Assembly (NCBI RefSeq): GCF_009826975.1
Contig: NZ_WUMO01000003.1
Location: 310,001 to 374,000 of the forward strand
DNA: 64,000 bases
Source: Flavobacterium sp. HBTb2-11-1
Lineage (GTDB): Bacteria > Bacteroidota > Bacteroidia > Flavobacteriales > Flavobacteriaceae
Direction of reading: 5' to 3'
The translations under genes and the position numbers were made by a program. The notes under the pieces are model-generated. The model saw nothing but the letters and a program-made list of their open reading frames with translations, ran no database searches and had not been told where the DNA came from. Shown in pieces: positions 20,765-30,494 of this stretch; within the stretch, counting starts at the first letter, position 1; the number at the start of each line of letters is the position of its first letter.

Positions 20765-22942
20765 ATGATTTATATGAAAAGTGAGAATTTTAAAATTAAA
20801 AACCGCAGTTCCTTAAAGTTGGCTGTAATGGCCTTTGTGCTGTTATTTTCTGGATCTATAAAAGGATTTTGCCAAAACGAAGAAAAAACAAAAAGTGCTT
20901 TTGGAGTTATTGAAAGGCTTGTTGGGAGTCGCGCGAGCGAATTTCAGTTAAGTCTTGCGGAAGACAAAAAAAGTAATACGGAATGGTTTGAAATTCAAAC
21001 AGAGAATAATCTGGTAAAGATAAAAGCGTCAACCAATACCGCAATCTGTTATGCAGCTTACAATTTCTTAAGAGACATAGGAGCAGTTTTGGTAAGCTGG
21101 GAAGGAAACAGAATGGATCTTCCTAAAGCTTGGCCTAAATATTCAAAAAAAGGAGAAACGCCTTTTCAGTACAGAGAATATCTGAATGCCTGTACTTTTG
21201 GCTATACAACTCCGTGGTGGGACTGGAGACGTTGGGAACAGGAAATTGACTGGATGGCATTACACGGAATCAATCTACCGACTGCAATGGAAGGTCAAGA
21301 AGCGGTATGGCAGGAATTGTGGAAAGAATATGGCTTAACAAGCTCGCAGTTAGAATCTCATTTTGCAGGACCAGCTTATCTGCCTTGGCAGCGTATGGGA
21401 AATATCAATAGTCTCGAAGGGCCATTGCCTCAAGAATGGTTCGTTAAGAAAGAAGAGCTCCAAAAGAAAATCTTAGAAAGAATGAAAGCGCTGGATATGC
21501 ATCCTGTTGTTCCTGCTTTTAGCGGTTATGTGCCAAAGGCTTTCGCCGAAAAACATCCCGAAGCCAAAATAACCGAATTAAAATCATGGTCTGGAGGCGG
21601 TTTTGCAAGCACTTTTCTGTTAGATTCCAAAGATCCTTTATTCAAACAAATTGGAAAGCGTTTTATTGAAATTTACACCAAAAAGTACGGGAAATCTAAT
21701 TTTTATTTAGCTGATTCTTTCAATGAAATCGAACCTCCAGTTTCTGAACATAATAAATATGAAGAACTTTCTAATTATGGAAGCGCTGTTTATGAAACTA
21801 TAAACGAAGCCGCTCCCGGTGCAGTATGGGTGATGCAAGGATGGCTTTTTGGCGATAACAAAGAATTTTGGACAAAAGAAGCGACAAGTGCCTTTTTAAG
21901 CAAAGTTCCCAACGAAAAAGTGATGGTTCAGGATTATGCCAACGATAGATATAAGGTATGGGAGAATCAGGAAGCTTTTTATGGCAAACAATGGACGTAT
22001 GGTTATGTGCATAATTATGGAGGTTCTAATCCTGTGTATGGAGATTTGAATTTTTATAAAGAAGAATTGGCGAGTTTGCTGAAAAATCCGAAGAAAGGAA
22101 ATATTGTAGGTTACGGCGCAATGCCTGAAGGATTAAACAATAATTCTATTGTTTACGAATATATATATGATCTTCCGTGGACCAAGGCAGAACAGTCTCT
22201 AGAGGATTGGTTGGCTAAGTATTTAAATGCAAGATACGGACAGACTTCACCAGCAGTTTTTCAGGCTTGGGAATTATTGCTGAAATCGGTTTACAATGTC
22301 AAATATTGGGAAACACGCTGGTGGAATGATTGGGCTGGTGCGTATTTGCTTTTCAAACGTCCAACAGTTAAAATTACAGAGTTTAAAGAAAACCCTGGAG
22401 ATAAAGAAAAGCTTAAAGAAGCTTTGGACATTTTAAGCCAAGAAGCTAAAAAATACAATAAAAAGAATCTTATCCAATACGATCTGATAGATGTTTCAAG
22501 ACATTATTATTCCCTTTCTATTGACGAAGATCTGATGGCATGCGTAAAAGCGTATCAGCAGAAAGATATCGCAAAAGGAGACCAGTTATTTAAAAAGATA
22601 GAAAAACAAGTTTTGCATATAGATGCTATAATGTCTGGACAGCCATTAAATAGCTTAGATCAATGGGTAAAGTCAGCTTCTGATTATGGAAGTTCGTCTG
22701 AGGTTTCTTCTTTATATGTTAAAAACGCCAAAACCTTAATTACGTTATGGGGCGGAGAAGGCCATTTGAACGACTATGCTTCAAGAGCATGGAAAGGAAT
22801 GTACAAAGGATTTTACTGGCCAAGATGGAAAATGTTTTTGGAGGCTCTTAAAAAGGCATCTGCTGATAATAGTTCTTTTGATGAAAATAAAGAAAGAGAA
22901 TCAATTAAAAATTGGGAAATAAATTGGACAGAGCATAAATAA
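20765..22942 (+). CDS. Secreted GH89 alpha-N-acetylglucosaminidase
   Basis: 725 residues. A signal peptide ends near GFCQ; an alternative ATG three codons in (20774) is equally possible. It has the small N-terminal domain (about 45-125), the GH89 barrel (about 130-460) starting YREYLNACTFGYTTPWWDW, and the all-alpha C-terminal domain. The two catalytic Glu candidates are Glu321 in DSFNEIEPP and Glu455 in AMPEGLNNN. Known: GH89 enzymes, like human NAGLU, hydrolyse terminal alpha-linked GlcNAc. Plants and fungi carry alpha-GlcNAc or GlcN mainly in GPI and inositolphosphoceramide glycans. It lies 278 bases before susC and probably has its own promoter. Confidence 0.92.
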   Translation: MIYMKSENFKIKNRSSLKLAVMAFVLLFSGSIKGFCQNEEKTKSAFGVIERLVGSRASEFQLSLAEDKKSNTEWFEIQTENNLVKIKASTNTAICYAAYNFLRDIGAVLVSWEGNRMDLPKAWPKYSKKGETPFQYREYLNACTFGYTTPWWDWRRWEQEIDWMALHGINLPTAMEGQEAVWQELWKEYGLTSSQLESHFAGPAYLPWQRMGNINSLEGPLPQEWFVKKEELQKKILERMKALDMHPVVPAFSGYVPKAFAEKHPEAKITELKSWSGGGFASTFLLDSKDPLFKQIGKRFIEIYTKKYGKSNFYLADSFNEIEPPVSEHNKYEELSNYGSAVYETINEAAPGAVWVMQGWLFGDNKEFWTKEATSAFLSKVPNEKVMVQDYANDRYKVWENQEAFYGKQWTYGYVHNYGGSNPVYGDLNFYKEELASLLKNPKKGNIVGYGAMPEGLNNNSIVYEYIYDLPWTKAEQSLEDWLAKYLNARYGQTSPAVFQAWELLLKSVYNVKYWETRWWNDWAGAYLLFKRPTVKITEFKENPGDKEKLKEALDILSQEAKKYNKKNLIQYDLIDVSRHYYSLSIDEDLMACVKAYQQKDIAKGDQLFKKIEKQVLHIDAIMSGQPLNSLDQWVKSASDYGSSSEVSSLYVKNAKTLITLWGGEGHLNDYASRAWKGMYKGFYWPRWKMFLEALKKASADNSSFDENKERESIKNWEINWTEHK

Positions 22943-23130
22943 AAAGAACATTAGATAATAATTACTTCGTATATAAACATAATTTAACACCATATTTCTA
23001 ACATAACCTAAAACCACACCATCAGTATGCAGAAGAAAAATTTCCGAAATCGATTTATTAGTCAGTTTTTCATTATATAATTTTATAAAAAAAACGTCGC
23101 TAAGCCTTGTTATAATTGACTTTATAGAAA

Positions 23131-23164
23131 TTATCCATGTTTATGAATAACTTGTCCATTTGTT
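23131..23164 (+). promoter_or_regulatory. 21-base-spaced direct-repeat operator ahead of susC
   Basis: Half-sites TCCATG (23134) and TCCATT (23155) are exactly 21 bases apart, in the contexts TTATCCATGTTTATG and TTGTCCATTTG. The same pair with the same spacing and the same position relative to the promoter occurs before the inositol oxygenase gene at 39718/39739. Direct repeats of about two helix turns next to the -33 element are what an AraC-type activator dimer would bind. HTCS2 is the proposed partner. Confidence 0.65.
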
Positions 23165-23188
23165 AACATTTCTTTAGCACTAATTTCG
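23160..23188 (+). promoter_or_regulatory. susC promoter
   Basis: TTG (23160-23162), 18 bases, then TAATTTCG (23181-23188), one base off the TAnnTTTG consensus. The TTG overlaps the downstream operator half-site. The leader to the susC start is about 26 bases. Confidence 0.6.
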
Positions 23189-23220
23189 TCAATACTTTAA
23201 CTAAAATAACCAACATTACA

Positions 23221-26200
23221 ATGGAAAAACTTAAACTATTATTATTAGCCTTTTTCTTTGGCTTTTCAATTAATACTTGGGCACAAAAAACAGAAGTGTC
23301 TGGTGTTGTATTGGATGACAAAGGTATTCCTATGCCAGCAGTTAATGTACTTGAAAAAGGTACAACAAACACTGTTACAACAGATTTTGACGGAAAATTT
23401 AAATTTACAGCTTCAAACAAAAATGCAACCCTTGTATTTTCATTCATGGGATTTGAAGATCAAGCCGTAAAATTAGACGGAACGAAAACTAATTTTTCGA
23501 TTAAAATGCTGTCTACCACAACTAACCTAGAGCAAGTTGTTGTTGTAGGTTATGGCAAAGGATCTCGTAAAAACTTAACCACTGCAGTTTCATCTGTAAA
23601 GGCTGAAGATTTGAACAGAGGAGCAATCAGCGACGTTGGACAGCTCTTGCAAGGGAAAGTTTCTGGTTTGAACATTTCATCAAGCGGCGATCCAACGAAA
23701 ACGGCTTCTGTGGTTTTGCGTGGAGCTTCAACATTAAATAGTTCTCAAGGGCCATTTTATGTTATTGACGGTATTCCTGGTGTTGACATTTCTGTGATTT
23801 CGCCAGATGATATTGCTACTATTGACGTTTTGAAGGATGCTGCTGCAACGGCAATTTATGGTAACCGTGCTGCAAATGGAGTTATAATGGTAACAACAAA
23901 AAAAGGAAGCAAAGGCAGAACGCAAGTGGCGTACAACGGATATGTTGGTTGGGAAGAAGTTTCAAATGATCTCGATATGATGGATGCAAACCAATTGAGA
24001 GATTTTACAAAAAGAAACAATCTAAACTTTACTCCAGAAAATGACAAAGGTGCCAACACGAACTGGCAAAAAGAAATTTTAAGACCTGGACGCGCCAAAT
24101 CGAGCAGCCACAACTTGTCTATGAGTGGTGGGGGAGATCACGGAAGTTATACAGCAAGTATCACATCCATTAATAAAGAAGGGGTGATGTTAAAAAGTGA
24201 CTTCTCTCGTATTATTGCCCGTTTGTCTGTCGAACAATTTGCTTTTGATGATAAGGTTAAATTTGGCTTGAATGTTACTAATTCAAATACAAAATATCAA
24301 AATGTACCACAACGTAATACGGTACTTTTGCAGGCGGCAAGTTATCTTCCTGTATCTCCAGTAAGAAATCCTGATGGAAGTTTATTTGAAAATTTTGTGA
24401 GCCCAGGATATTTTAACCCTGTAGCTTTAATCGAACATGGTACTGACGAAACTAGAACAGATAACCTTGTAGGAAATCTTACTGCTGAAGTAAAGCTTCC
24501 TTTTGGAATCACTTATAATTTGAATTTAGCACATCAGAGATTAACTGCATCTCACGGAGAGTTTTATGACAGTTACTATTCTCAATACAACAGTGCGAAC
24601 TTTTATAACAACCCAGATCCGCCTTTGACAAAAACATTGGTTAACTTTGGTGTAAATGGTTCTGCATTGAGAAATTCTTATGAAACTAGAAATAATATTA
24701 TAGAGAGTTTCTTTACATGGGATAAAACATTTGGAGACCATAAAATAAAAGCTGTTTTGGGGTATTCATGGCAAGAAAATACTTTAGGAGACGGTTTTCA
24801 GGCTACTACGACAAACTTTCCTGTAGATAATGTTGGATATAACAATTTAGCATTAAGTAATTATACTTCAGTTAATGGTTATGTAGTAAATTTTGGTGAT
24901 AGCAAAGCCTATCAAAAAACACGTTTAATCTCATATTTCGGACGTTTAAACTATAATTATAAAGACAAATATCTTTTGCAAGGATCTCTAAGAAGAGACG
25001 GTGGTTCTATGTTTGGTGCAAATAACCAATGGGGATATTTTCCATCTATAGGAGGTGCATGGAGATTGGATAAGGAAAGTTTTATGCAGAATCAAAATGT
25101 TTTTAGTGATTTGAAACTGCGTGCAAGCTGGGGGGTAACAGGAAATTCTTCTGGATTTAATGCTTACACGGCTCAATTTATATCTGGAAGTTTAGGAACT
25201 TTTTATTACAACGGACAGCAGATTGGGGCTTACGGACCTAACCAAGCAGCAAATCCTGATTTGAAATGGGAAAAAACAGCCACAACAAACATTGGACTTG
25301 ATTTCTCTATCGCAAAAGGAAAAGTAACTGGTTCTGTTGATGTTTACGACAAAAAGACCACAGATATGATTTTCAACTATAATGTTAATCCGGTGTTGGT
25401 GCCAGTAGGAACAATTGTAGCAAACGGAGGTACAATGTCAAACAAAGGTATTGAGCTTAGCTTGAGCACAACGCCAATTAAAACAGCAAATTTCAGCTGG
25501 AATTCGAACCTGAACTTGGCTCACAACAAAAATGAGATTGTTAAATTAACTAGTCCGTTTTTTGTTGGCGGAGATTCTATCCGTCGTGTACAGCCAGACG
25601 GAGGCGGACAAACAGGAAGCACTTTGCAGATTTTTAAAGAAGGAAAACCTCTTGGACAATTCTTTACTTTAAAATATGCAGGAAAAAATGCAGCTGGAGT
25701 TTCTCAGTATTATGACAAAAATGGCGATTTGACAACTACTCCTCAAATCGGAGTAGATTACCATTATGCAGGAAGTGCACAGCCAAAATTATTAATGGGA
25801 TGGGCAAATAATTTTCAATACAAAAAATTCGATTTAAGTATTTTCTTTAGAGGAGTTTTTGGTAACAAAATTTTCAACGCAACTCGCGCCGATTTATTTA
25901 GACCAAGCACAGCAATGACTAATAATATTCTGGTTGATGCAGGAAATGAATCTCCAAATGACTTAAACTCTTTTAAATATTCAGATCGTTTTATAGAAGA
26001 CGGAAGCTACATAAGATTGGACAACATGACATTAGGATATAATTTTGGTAAAGTAGGCAGGTTCATAAGCAGTCTTCGCCTTTATCATACCGTAAACAAC
26101 GTATTTGTGATTACTAAATACACCGGAATTGATCCAGAGGTAGAACAAGGAGGAACAGCTCCTGGTGTAGATTCAAATAACTTCTATCCAAAAACAAGAA

Positions 26201-26232
26201 CGTATTTGTTCGGTTTAAATGTGACCTTCTAA
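23221..26232 (+). CDS. SusC/RagA-family TonB-dependent outer-membrane transporter
   Basis: 1003 residues with a signal peptide ending NTWAQ. Order: carboxypeptidase-D regulatory-like N-terminal domain (about 25-100), a TonB-box-like stretch with EQVVVVGYG (about 102-110), plug (about 115-225, with VLRGASTLNSSQGPFYVIDG and AAATAIYGNRAANGVI), then a 22-strand-type barrel to the C-terminal aromatic residue (LNVTF). Known role: energy-dependent import of oligosaccharides together with the SusD partner. susD follows after 19 bases. It is the only SusC in the window, so it is the likely entry gate for block 2. It is relatively short for a glycan SusC and lacks an STN domain, so signalling through an anti-sigma factor is not expected. 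Confidence 0.96.
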   Translation: MEKLKLLLLAFFFGFSINTWAQKTEVSGVVLDDKGIPMPAVNVLEKGTTNTVTTDFDGKFKFTASNKNATLVFSFMGFEDQAVKLDGTKTNFSIKMLSTTTNLEQVVVVGYGKGSRKNLTTAVSSVKAEDLNRGAISDVGQLLQGKVSGLNISSSGDPTKTASVVLRGASTLNSSQGPFYVIDGIPGVDISVISPDDIATIDVLKDAAATAIYGNRAANGVIMVTTKKGSKGRTQVAYNGYVGWEEVSNDLDMMDANQLRDFTKRNNLNFTPENDKGANTNWQKEILRPGRAKSSSHNLSMSGGGDHGSYTASITSINKEGVMLKSDFSRIIARLSVEQFAFDDKVKFGLNVTNSNTKYQNVPQRNTVLLQAASYLPVSPVRNPDGSLFENFVSPGYFNPVALIEHGTDETRTDNLVGNLTAEVKLPFGITYNLNLAHQRLTASHGEFYDSYYSQYNSANFYNNPDPPLTKTLVNFGVNGSALRNSYETRNNIIESFFTWDKTFGDHKIKAVLGYSWQENTLGDGFQATTTNFPVDNVGYNNLALSNYTSVNGYVVNFGDSKAYQKTRLISYFGRLNYNYKDKYLLQGSLRRDGGSMFGANNQWGYFPSIGGAWRLDKESFMQNQNVFSDLKLRASWGVTGNSSGFNAYTAQFISGSLGTFYYNGQQIGAYGPNQAANPDLKWEKTATTNIGLDFSIAKGKVTGSVDVYDKKTTDMIFNYNVNPVLVPVGTIVANGGTMSNKGIELSLSTTPIKTANFSWNSNLNLAHNKNEIVKLTSPFFVGGDSIRRVQPDGGGQTGSTLQIFKEGKPLGQFFTLKYAGKNAAGVSQYYDKNGDLTTTPQIGVDYHYAGSAQPKLLMGWANNFQYKKFDLSIFFRGVFGNKIFNATRADLFRPSTAMTNNILVDAGNESPNDLNSFKYSDRFIEDGSYIRLDNMTLGYNFGKVGRFISSLRLYHTVNNVFVITKYTGIDPEVEQGGTAPGVDSNNFYPKTRTYLFGLNVTF

Positions 26233-26251
26233 AAATTAAATGCTAAAAATT

Positions 26252-27865
26252 ATGAAAAAGATATTAAAATATTTAGGACTCCCAGTACTTATGGCTGGTT
26301 TAGTATGGTCTTGCAGTGACCTTGATGTGCCTATTACAACACAATTGACACCTGATGTATTTCCTCAGAATTCAACGCAATATGTTCAGGCTACAGGTCC
26401 GGTTTATGTAGCATTCAGAGGAGAATTTTCTTTTGCTTGGTGGTGGGCTCAATCTTTAAGTACAGATGAATCTATTTTGCCTGCAAGGGGAGGAAACTGG
26501 TTTGATAACCGAAATTATATTGCCATGCATTACCATGACTGGAATGCTGACAATGGTATTATTGGAAGTCTTTGGGATTGGACATCTAAAGTAATTGGAA
26601 CAAGCAATCAGACGATATCTATTTTAAGACAGACCATGCCTGAAGGTGCAGAGAAAAAAACTTTGATTTCAGAGATTAAAACCATGCGTGCTATTTCTTA
26701 TTTTATGTTAATGGACAGTTACGGAGATGTGCCGCTAGATACTTTATACGGAGATTTTACTGCTCATGCTAAAACGCCAAGAAAAGAAGTTTTTAATTTT
26801 ATTGAAAAAGAATTAAAAAGTGCTGTTCCTTATTTAAATCCAGCATCGGGTGTTAGCACTTACGGCAGACCAAACAAACAGACTGCCAATGCCATGTTGG
26901 CTAAATTGTATCTGAATGCCGAAGTATATTCTGGAACACCGCGTTACACAGATTGTATTGCAGCTTGTGATGAGGTAATAAATTCTGGATTGTATGCTGT
27001 TGAGCCAAGAGCAACTTACTTGCAGATGTTTTATCCTAGCAACGGACCGCAGATGAAAGAATTTATTTTTGCTGTTCCTTACGATCCGGCAGCAGTGACA
27101 GTGGGTTACAACGGACAAATGTATCACGCACGTTATGATGTGCCGCGTTCTGAGAGAGCGAAGTTCGGTCTTCCTTTTACGCCAAGTGCGCCTAGAAGTA
27201 CGCTGCCTGAATTTTATGCGTATTTCAATGATCCGAACGATATTCGTAACAAACAATGGCTTACAGGTCTTCAATATATGAATGACGGCGTTACGCCAGT
27301 TATGGTTACGACAACTAAAAAAGGATACGACCAGTTTTACACAGGATCTGATGGAGGGGCAACATATACGTATCAGGTAAATTTAACGCCAGATATTATA
27401 CCTCGTCAAAGTGTAGCTTTATTTGATCTTGGAAATGATGAAATCGCTTGGAACATGGGATATAGAAATATTAAATTCTATCCAGATGCCACTTCAACAA
27501 ATCGTAACCAAAAGAACGATGTTCCTTTCTTACGCTATTCAGATGTGCTGTTGATGAAAGCAGAATCAATCCTTCGCGGAGGTGCTTCTACTCTAGGACA
27601 AAGTGCAGATGCCTTGGTAAACATGGTTCGTTCTAACCGTACAACATCTGCACCTTTAAGCGGAGTGACTTTAGAGGATCTTTATAAAGAAAGAAGCCGC
27701 GAGTTTGCTTGGGAAGCATGGCATAGAAACGATATGATCCGTTTTGGGAAATATGAAGGATCATGGGGCTATAAAACTAATACAGATGTTTATCGTCGTG
27801 TATTCCCAATCCCAACTAATGCAATGGTCTTAAATCCAGCTTTAATTCAAAACGACGGATATTAA
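26252..27865 (+). CDS. SusD/RagB-family surface glycan-binding lipoprotein
   Basis: 537 residues from ATG 26252 (MKKILKYLGLPVL); an in-frame ATG at 26240 would add four residues. The lipobox VWSC places the lipidated Cys near residue 21. The SusD fold shows in the N-terminal TPR-like helices (about 60-230, with EIKTMRAISYFMLMDSYGDVPLD) and in the C-terminal SusD_RagB domain (DVLLMKAESI, then LYKERSREFAWEAWHRNDMIRFG). Known role: it caps the SusC pore and binds the substrate at the cell surface. It ends at the terminator 27915-27948, so susC and susD form a two-gene unit distinct from the GH92 operon. Confidence 0.96.
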   Translation: MKKILKYLGLPVLMAGLVWSCSDLDVPITTQLTPDVFPQNSTQYVQATGPVYVAFRGEFSFAWWWAQSLSTDESILPARGGNWFDNRNYIAMHYHDWNADNGIIGSLWDWTSKVIGTSNQTISILRQTMPEGAEKKTLISEIKTMRAISYFMLMDSYGDVPLDTLYGDFTAHAKTPRKEVFNFIEKELKSAVPYLNPASGVSTYGRPNKQTANAMLAKLYLNAEVYSGTPRYTDCIAACDEVINSGLYAVEPRATYLQMFYPSNGPQMKEFIFAVPYDPAAVTVGYNGQMYHARYDVPRSERAKFGLPFTPSAPRSTLPEFYAYFNDPNDIRNKQWLTGLQYMNDGVTPVMVTTTKKGYDQFYTGSDGGATYTYQVNLTPDIIPRQSVALFDLGNDEIAWNMGYRNIKFYPDATSTNRNQKNDVPFLRYSDVLLMKAESILRGGASTLGQSADALVNMVRSNRTTSAPLSGVTLEDLYKERSREFAWEAWHRNDMIRFGKYEGSWGYKTNTDVYRRVFPIPTNAMVLNPALIQNDGY

Positions 27866-27914
27866 AAATAAGGGTTTCAAATAGGTACGCATTGTGTAAC
27901 CCGATTTAATTTTG

Positions 27915-27948
27915 AAAGGAGAAGAGCGTAAAAATTCTTCTCCTTTTT
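27915..27948 (+). terminator. Intrinsic terminator after susD
   Basis: AAAGGAGAAGA (27915-27925) pairs perfectly with TCTTCTCCTTT (27936-27946) around a ten-base loop, followed by TT and an AC. It lies 50 bases after the susD stop. Confidence 0.8.
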
Positions 27949-28108
27949 ACTAAAAGAAAACTGTTTTATTTTGTTGCTCATGATAAACAGTTCAGTTCAG
28001 TTTCATTTTTGAATGTGTATAAAGTCTAATCAATGCAGTTTCTGAAAAGTAATGAAGGATTAGGCTTTGTATAACATTCCTTTAAATTTTGAGAAGGCTC
28101 TGCCTTAA

Positions 28109-28137
28109 TTGCAAAAATCACAATCAGCCCAATTTTG
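28109..28137 (+). promoter_or_regulatory. Candidate promoter for the GH92 operon
   Basis: TTG (28109-28111), 18 bases, then CAATTTTG (28130-28137), one base off TAnnTTTG. It lies 24 bases before the first GH92 start, after the susD terminator. The TCCAT repeat seen before susC was not found here. Confidence 0.45.
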
Positions 28138-28160
28138 TCCCATCAATACATGCAGCATAA

Positions 28161-30473
28161 ATGGAACTAAATAAAATCTATAAAATAGGACATATTGCTA
28201 TAAGTTTGACTCTAGTTTTTTTATTGTCATGCAACGCTCAGAAAAACATTTCTTTACAAAACAAACAAGTATCAGATTTAGTTTATCCGTTGTTGGACAC
28301 CGAAAATTCAAGATGGTTTTACTTTTCATCAGCAAGCCGTCCTTTTGGTATGGTTAATTTAAGTCCTGATACAGAAATAAAAGGCGATTGGGGAGGCGGA
28401 TATAAATATACCACAGATACAGTTAAGGGTTTTAGCCACATTCACGAGTGGCAAATGTCTGGCGTCTCCGTAATGCCAGTAACCATGTCTGGTGACAATA
28501 AATCAGCTGTTTTTAAAGACTTTTATTCAAAATTTAGTCATCAGAACGAAATTATAACACCGGGATATCATTCGTTGAAATTGGATAGATATCAGATAAC
28601 CGCAGAATTGACCAGTACACCAAGAGTTGGATTTCATCAATACACTTTTCCAAAAAAAGCGCAGAAAGCCATTCTTTTTAATCTCAATACCATTTTAGGG
28701 CCTTGTGAAAACACTAATGGAAAATTAGAAAAAAACAGTGATTACGAACTTTCCGGTTCATTAGTTTTGAGCACTAATTTCAGACGCCCAAAACCTTTAA
28801 CCGTATTTTTTAAAGTTAAAACCAATCAGCCAATTGCTTCTGTAGAAAGAGATCCTGCAACAGGGAATTATTTAGTCCTTTTTAGTGGAGCAAAAGAACA
28901 GATAGTGATGAAAGTTGGCATTTCTTATACGTCAATGGAAAACGCTACGATCAATATCGAAACAGAATTGCCGCATTGGAATTTTAGCCAAACAGTTTCC
29001 GATTCAAGAAAAGAATGGAGTGCCTTATTAGGAAGAATAAAAATTGAAGGAGGTACAGAAACCGACCAGAGACGATTTTACACCGATCTATGGCATGCAC
29101 TACAAGGAAGAAAAATGATCAGCGACGCAAATGGAGCCTATCCTGATAATACAGGAAATCAATTCAGGGTGGGGCATTTACCTTTGAATACTGACGGAAA
29201 ACCCAAATTCAACCATTACAATTCGGATGCTTTTTGGGGAGCACAATGGACAATCAATACGCTTTGGGGATTGGTTTATCCTGAAATTATGGAAGAATTT
29301 GTGTATTCGCTAATGCAGTATTACAAAGATGGCGGTATTATTCCGCGTGGTCCAGCTGGCGGAAACGACACGTATGTAATGACAGGAGCTTCGACAACTC
29401 CGTTTATTGTCAGTGCCATTCAAAAAGGAATTGTAAAAGAAAACCTAGAAGAGATATACACAGCGCTTAAAAAAAATCATATGCCAGGCGGTATTATGGA
29501 AAAAGCGGGATATGAACACAAGACCAACATTGGTGGCGGACTAAAATATTATATGCAGAATGGATATGTGCCGTATCCGCTTCCCGATGGCAATTTCGGA
29601 AGCCATGAAGACGGAGCAAGCCAGACTTTAGAATATGCCTATCAAGATTGGACTTTGGCGCAGTTGGCTAAAAAACTGAACCATGAAGACGATTATCACT
29701 ATTTTATGAAAAGGTCTCAGAACTATAAAAATATATTTGACACTTCAATTGGCTGGATACGTCCGAAAAATGCAGAAGGAAAATGGCGCGAAAATTACGA
29801 TCCGTATCAGTATGAAAACGGATTTATTGAATCCAACGGAGCACAGTCAACTTGGTTTGTGCCACATGATATGGAAGGTTTAGCCAATTTAATGGGAGGA
29901 AAAGCAAAAGCAGCAGAAAAATTGAATCTCCAGTTTGAAACCGCTCAAAAGTTAAATTTCACTTCTGGTATCTCACATGACGCCGAACTGCATCCAGAAT
30001 TCAGCAGAATACCTGTAAATTTCGGAAATCAGCCTTCCATGCAGACTTCAAATATTTTTACTCTTTTGGGAAAACCTGATTTAACGCAGTTTTGGACCAG
30101 AAATGTAGTCAAAACCACTTTCAGCGGATTATCTCCCAAAACAGGTTACAATGGCGACGAAGATCAGGGTTTGATGGGAAGTTTAAACGTTTTGCTTAAA
30201 ATAGGCATGTTTCAAATGAATGGGGGAACAGACAAGGATGCAGTTTACCAAATAGGAAGCCCAATTTTCAATAAAATTACAATAGATTTAAATTCGAGAT
30301 ATTATACAGGAAAGACATTTGTAATTAGAGCCCAGAATAATAGCTCAGAAAATGTATATATAAAAAACATCAGATACAATAATAAAGCAGTAGAAGACTT
30401 TACGCTTTCGCATCAACAGATTACAAATGGAGGTGAGTTAATCTTAGAAATGTCAGATCAGCCAAAATCTTAA
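28161..30473 (+). CDS. GH92-family lipoprotein, divergent active site
   Basis: 770 residues with a lipobox (LLSCNAQ, Cys about residue 25). It has the GH92 N-terminal beta-sandwich (about 38-280, with GFSHIHEWQMSG) and the (alpha/alpha)6 barrel (about 300-740). Known: GH92 enzymes are calcium-dependent inverting alpha-mannosidases that use a Glu acid in a GNET-type motif and Asp residues in a GNDDxG motif. Here the first motif reads GGNDT, so Asp403 aligns with the acid Glu. The second reads GDEDQG instead of GNDDxG. Substrate is therefore not predictable from characterised alpha-mannosidases. It is followed by the second GH92 after 21 bases. Confidence 0.85.
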   Translation: MELNKIYKIGHIAISLTLVFLLSCNAQKNISLQNKQVSDLVYPLLDTENSRWFYFSSASRPFGMVNLSPDTEIKGDWGGGYKYTTDTVKGFSHIHEWQMSGVSVMPVTMSGDNKSAVFKDFYSKFSHQNEIITPGYHSLKLDRYQITAELTSTPRVGFHQYTFPKKAQKAILFNLNTILGPCENTNGKLEKNSDYELSGSLVLSTNFRRPKPLTVFFKVKTNQPIASVERDPATGNYLVLFSGAKEQIVMKVGISYTSMENATINIETELPHWNFSQTVSDSRKEWSALLGRIKIEGGTETDQRRFYTDLWHALQGRKMISDANGAYPDNTGNQFRVGHLPLNTDGKPKFNHYNSDAFWGAQWTINTLWGLVYPEIMEEFVYSLMQYYKDGGIIPRGPAGGNDTYVMTGASTTPFIVSAIQKGIVKENLEEIYTALKKNHMPGGIMEKAGYEHKTNIGGGLKYYMQNGYVPYPLPDGNFGSHEDGASQTLEYAYQDWTLAQLAKKLNHEDDYHYFMKRSQNYKNIFDTSIGWIRPKNAEGKWRENYDPYQYENGFIESNGAQSTWFVPHDMEGLANLMGGKAKAAEKLNLQFETAQKLNFTSGISHDAELHPEFSRIPVNFGNQPSMQTSNIFTLLGKPDLTQFWTRNVVKTTFSGLSPKTGYNGDEDQGLMGSLNVLLKIGMFQMNGGTDKDAVYQIGSPIFNKITIDLNSRYYTGKTFVIRAQNNSSENVYIKNIRYNNKAVEDFTLSHQQITNGGELILEMSDQPKS

Positions 30474-30494
30474 TACTAAAGAAATAATTAGGGA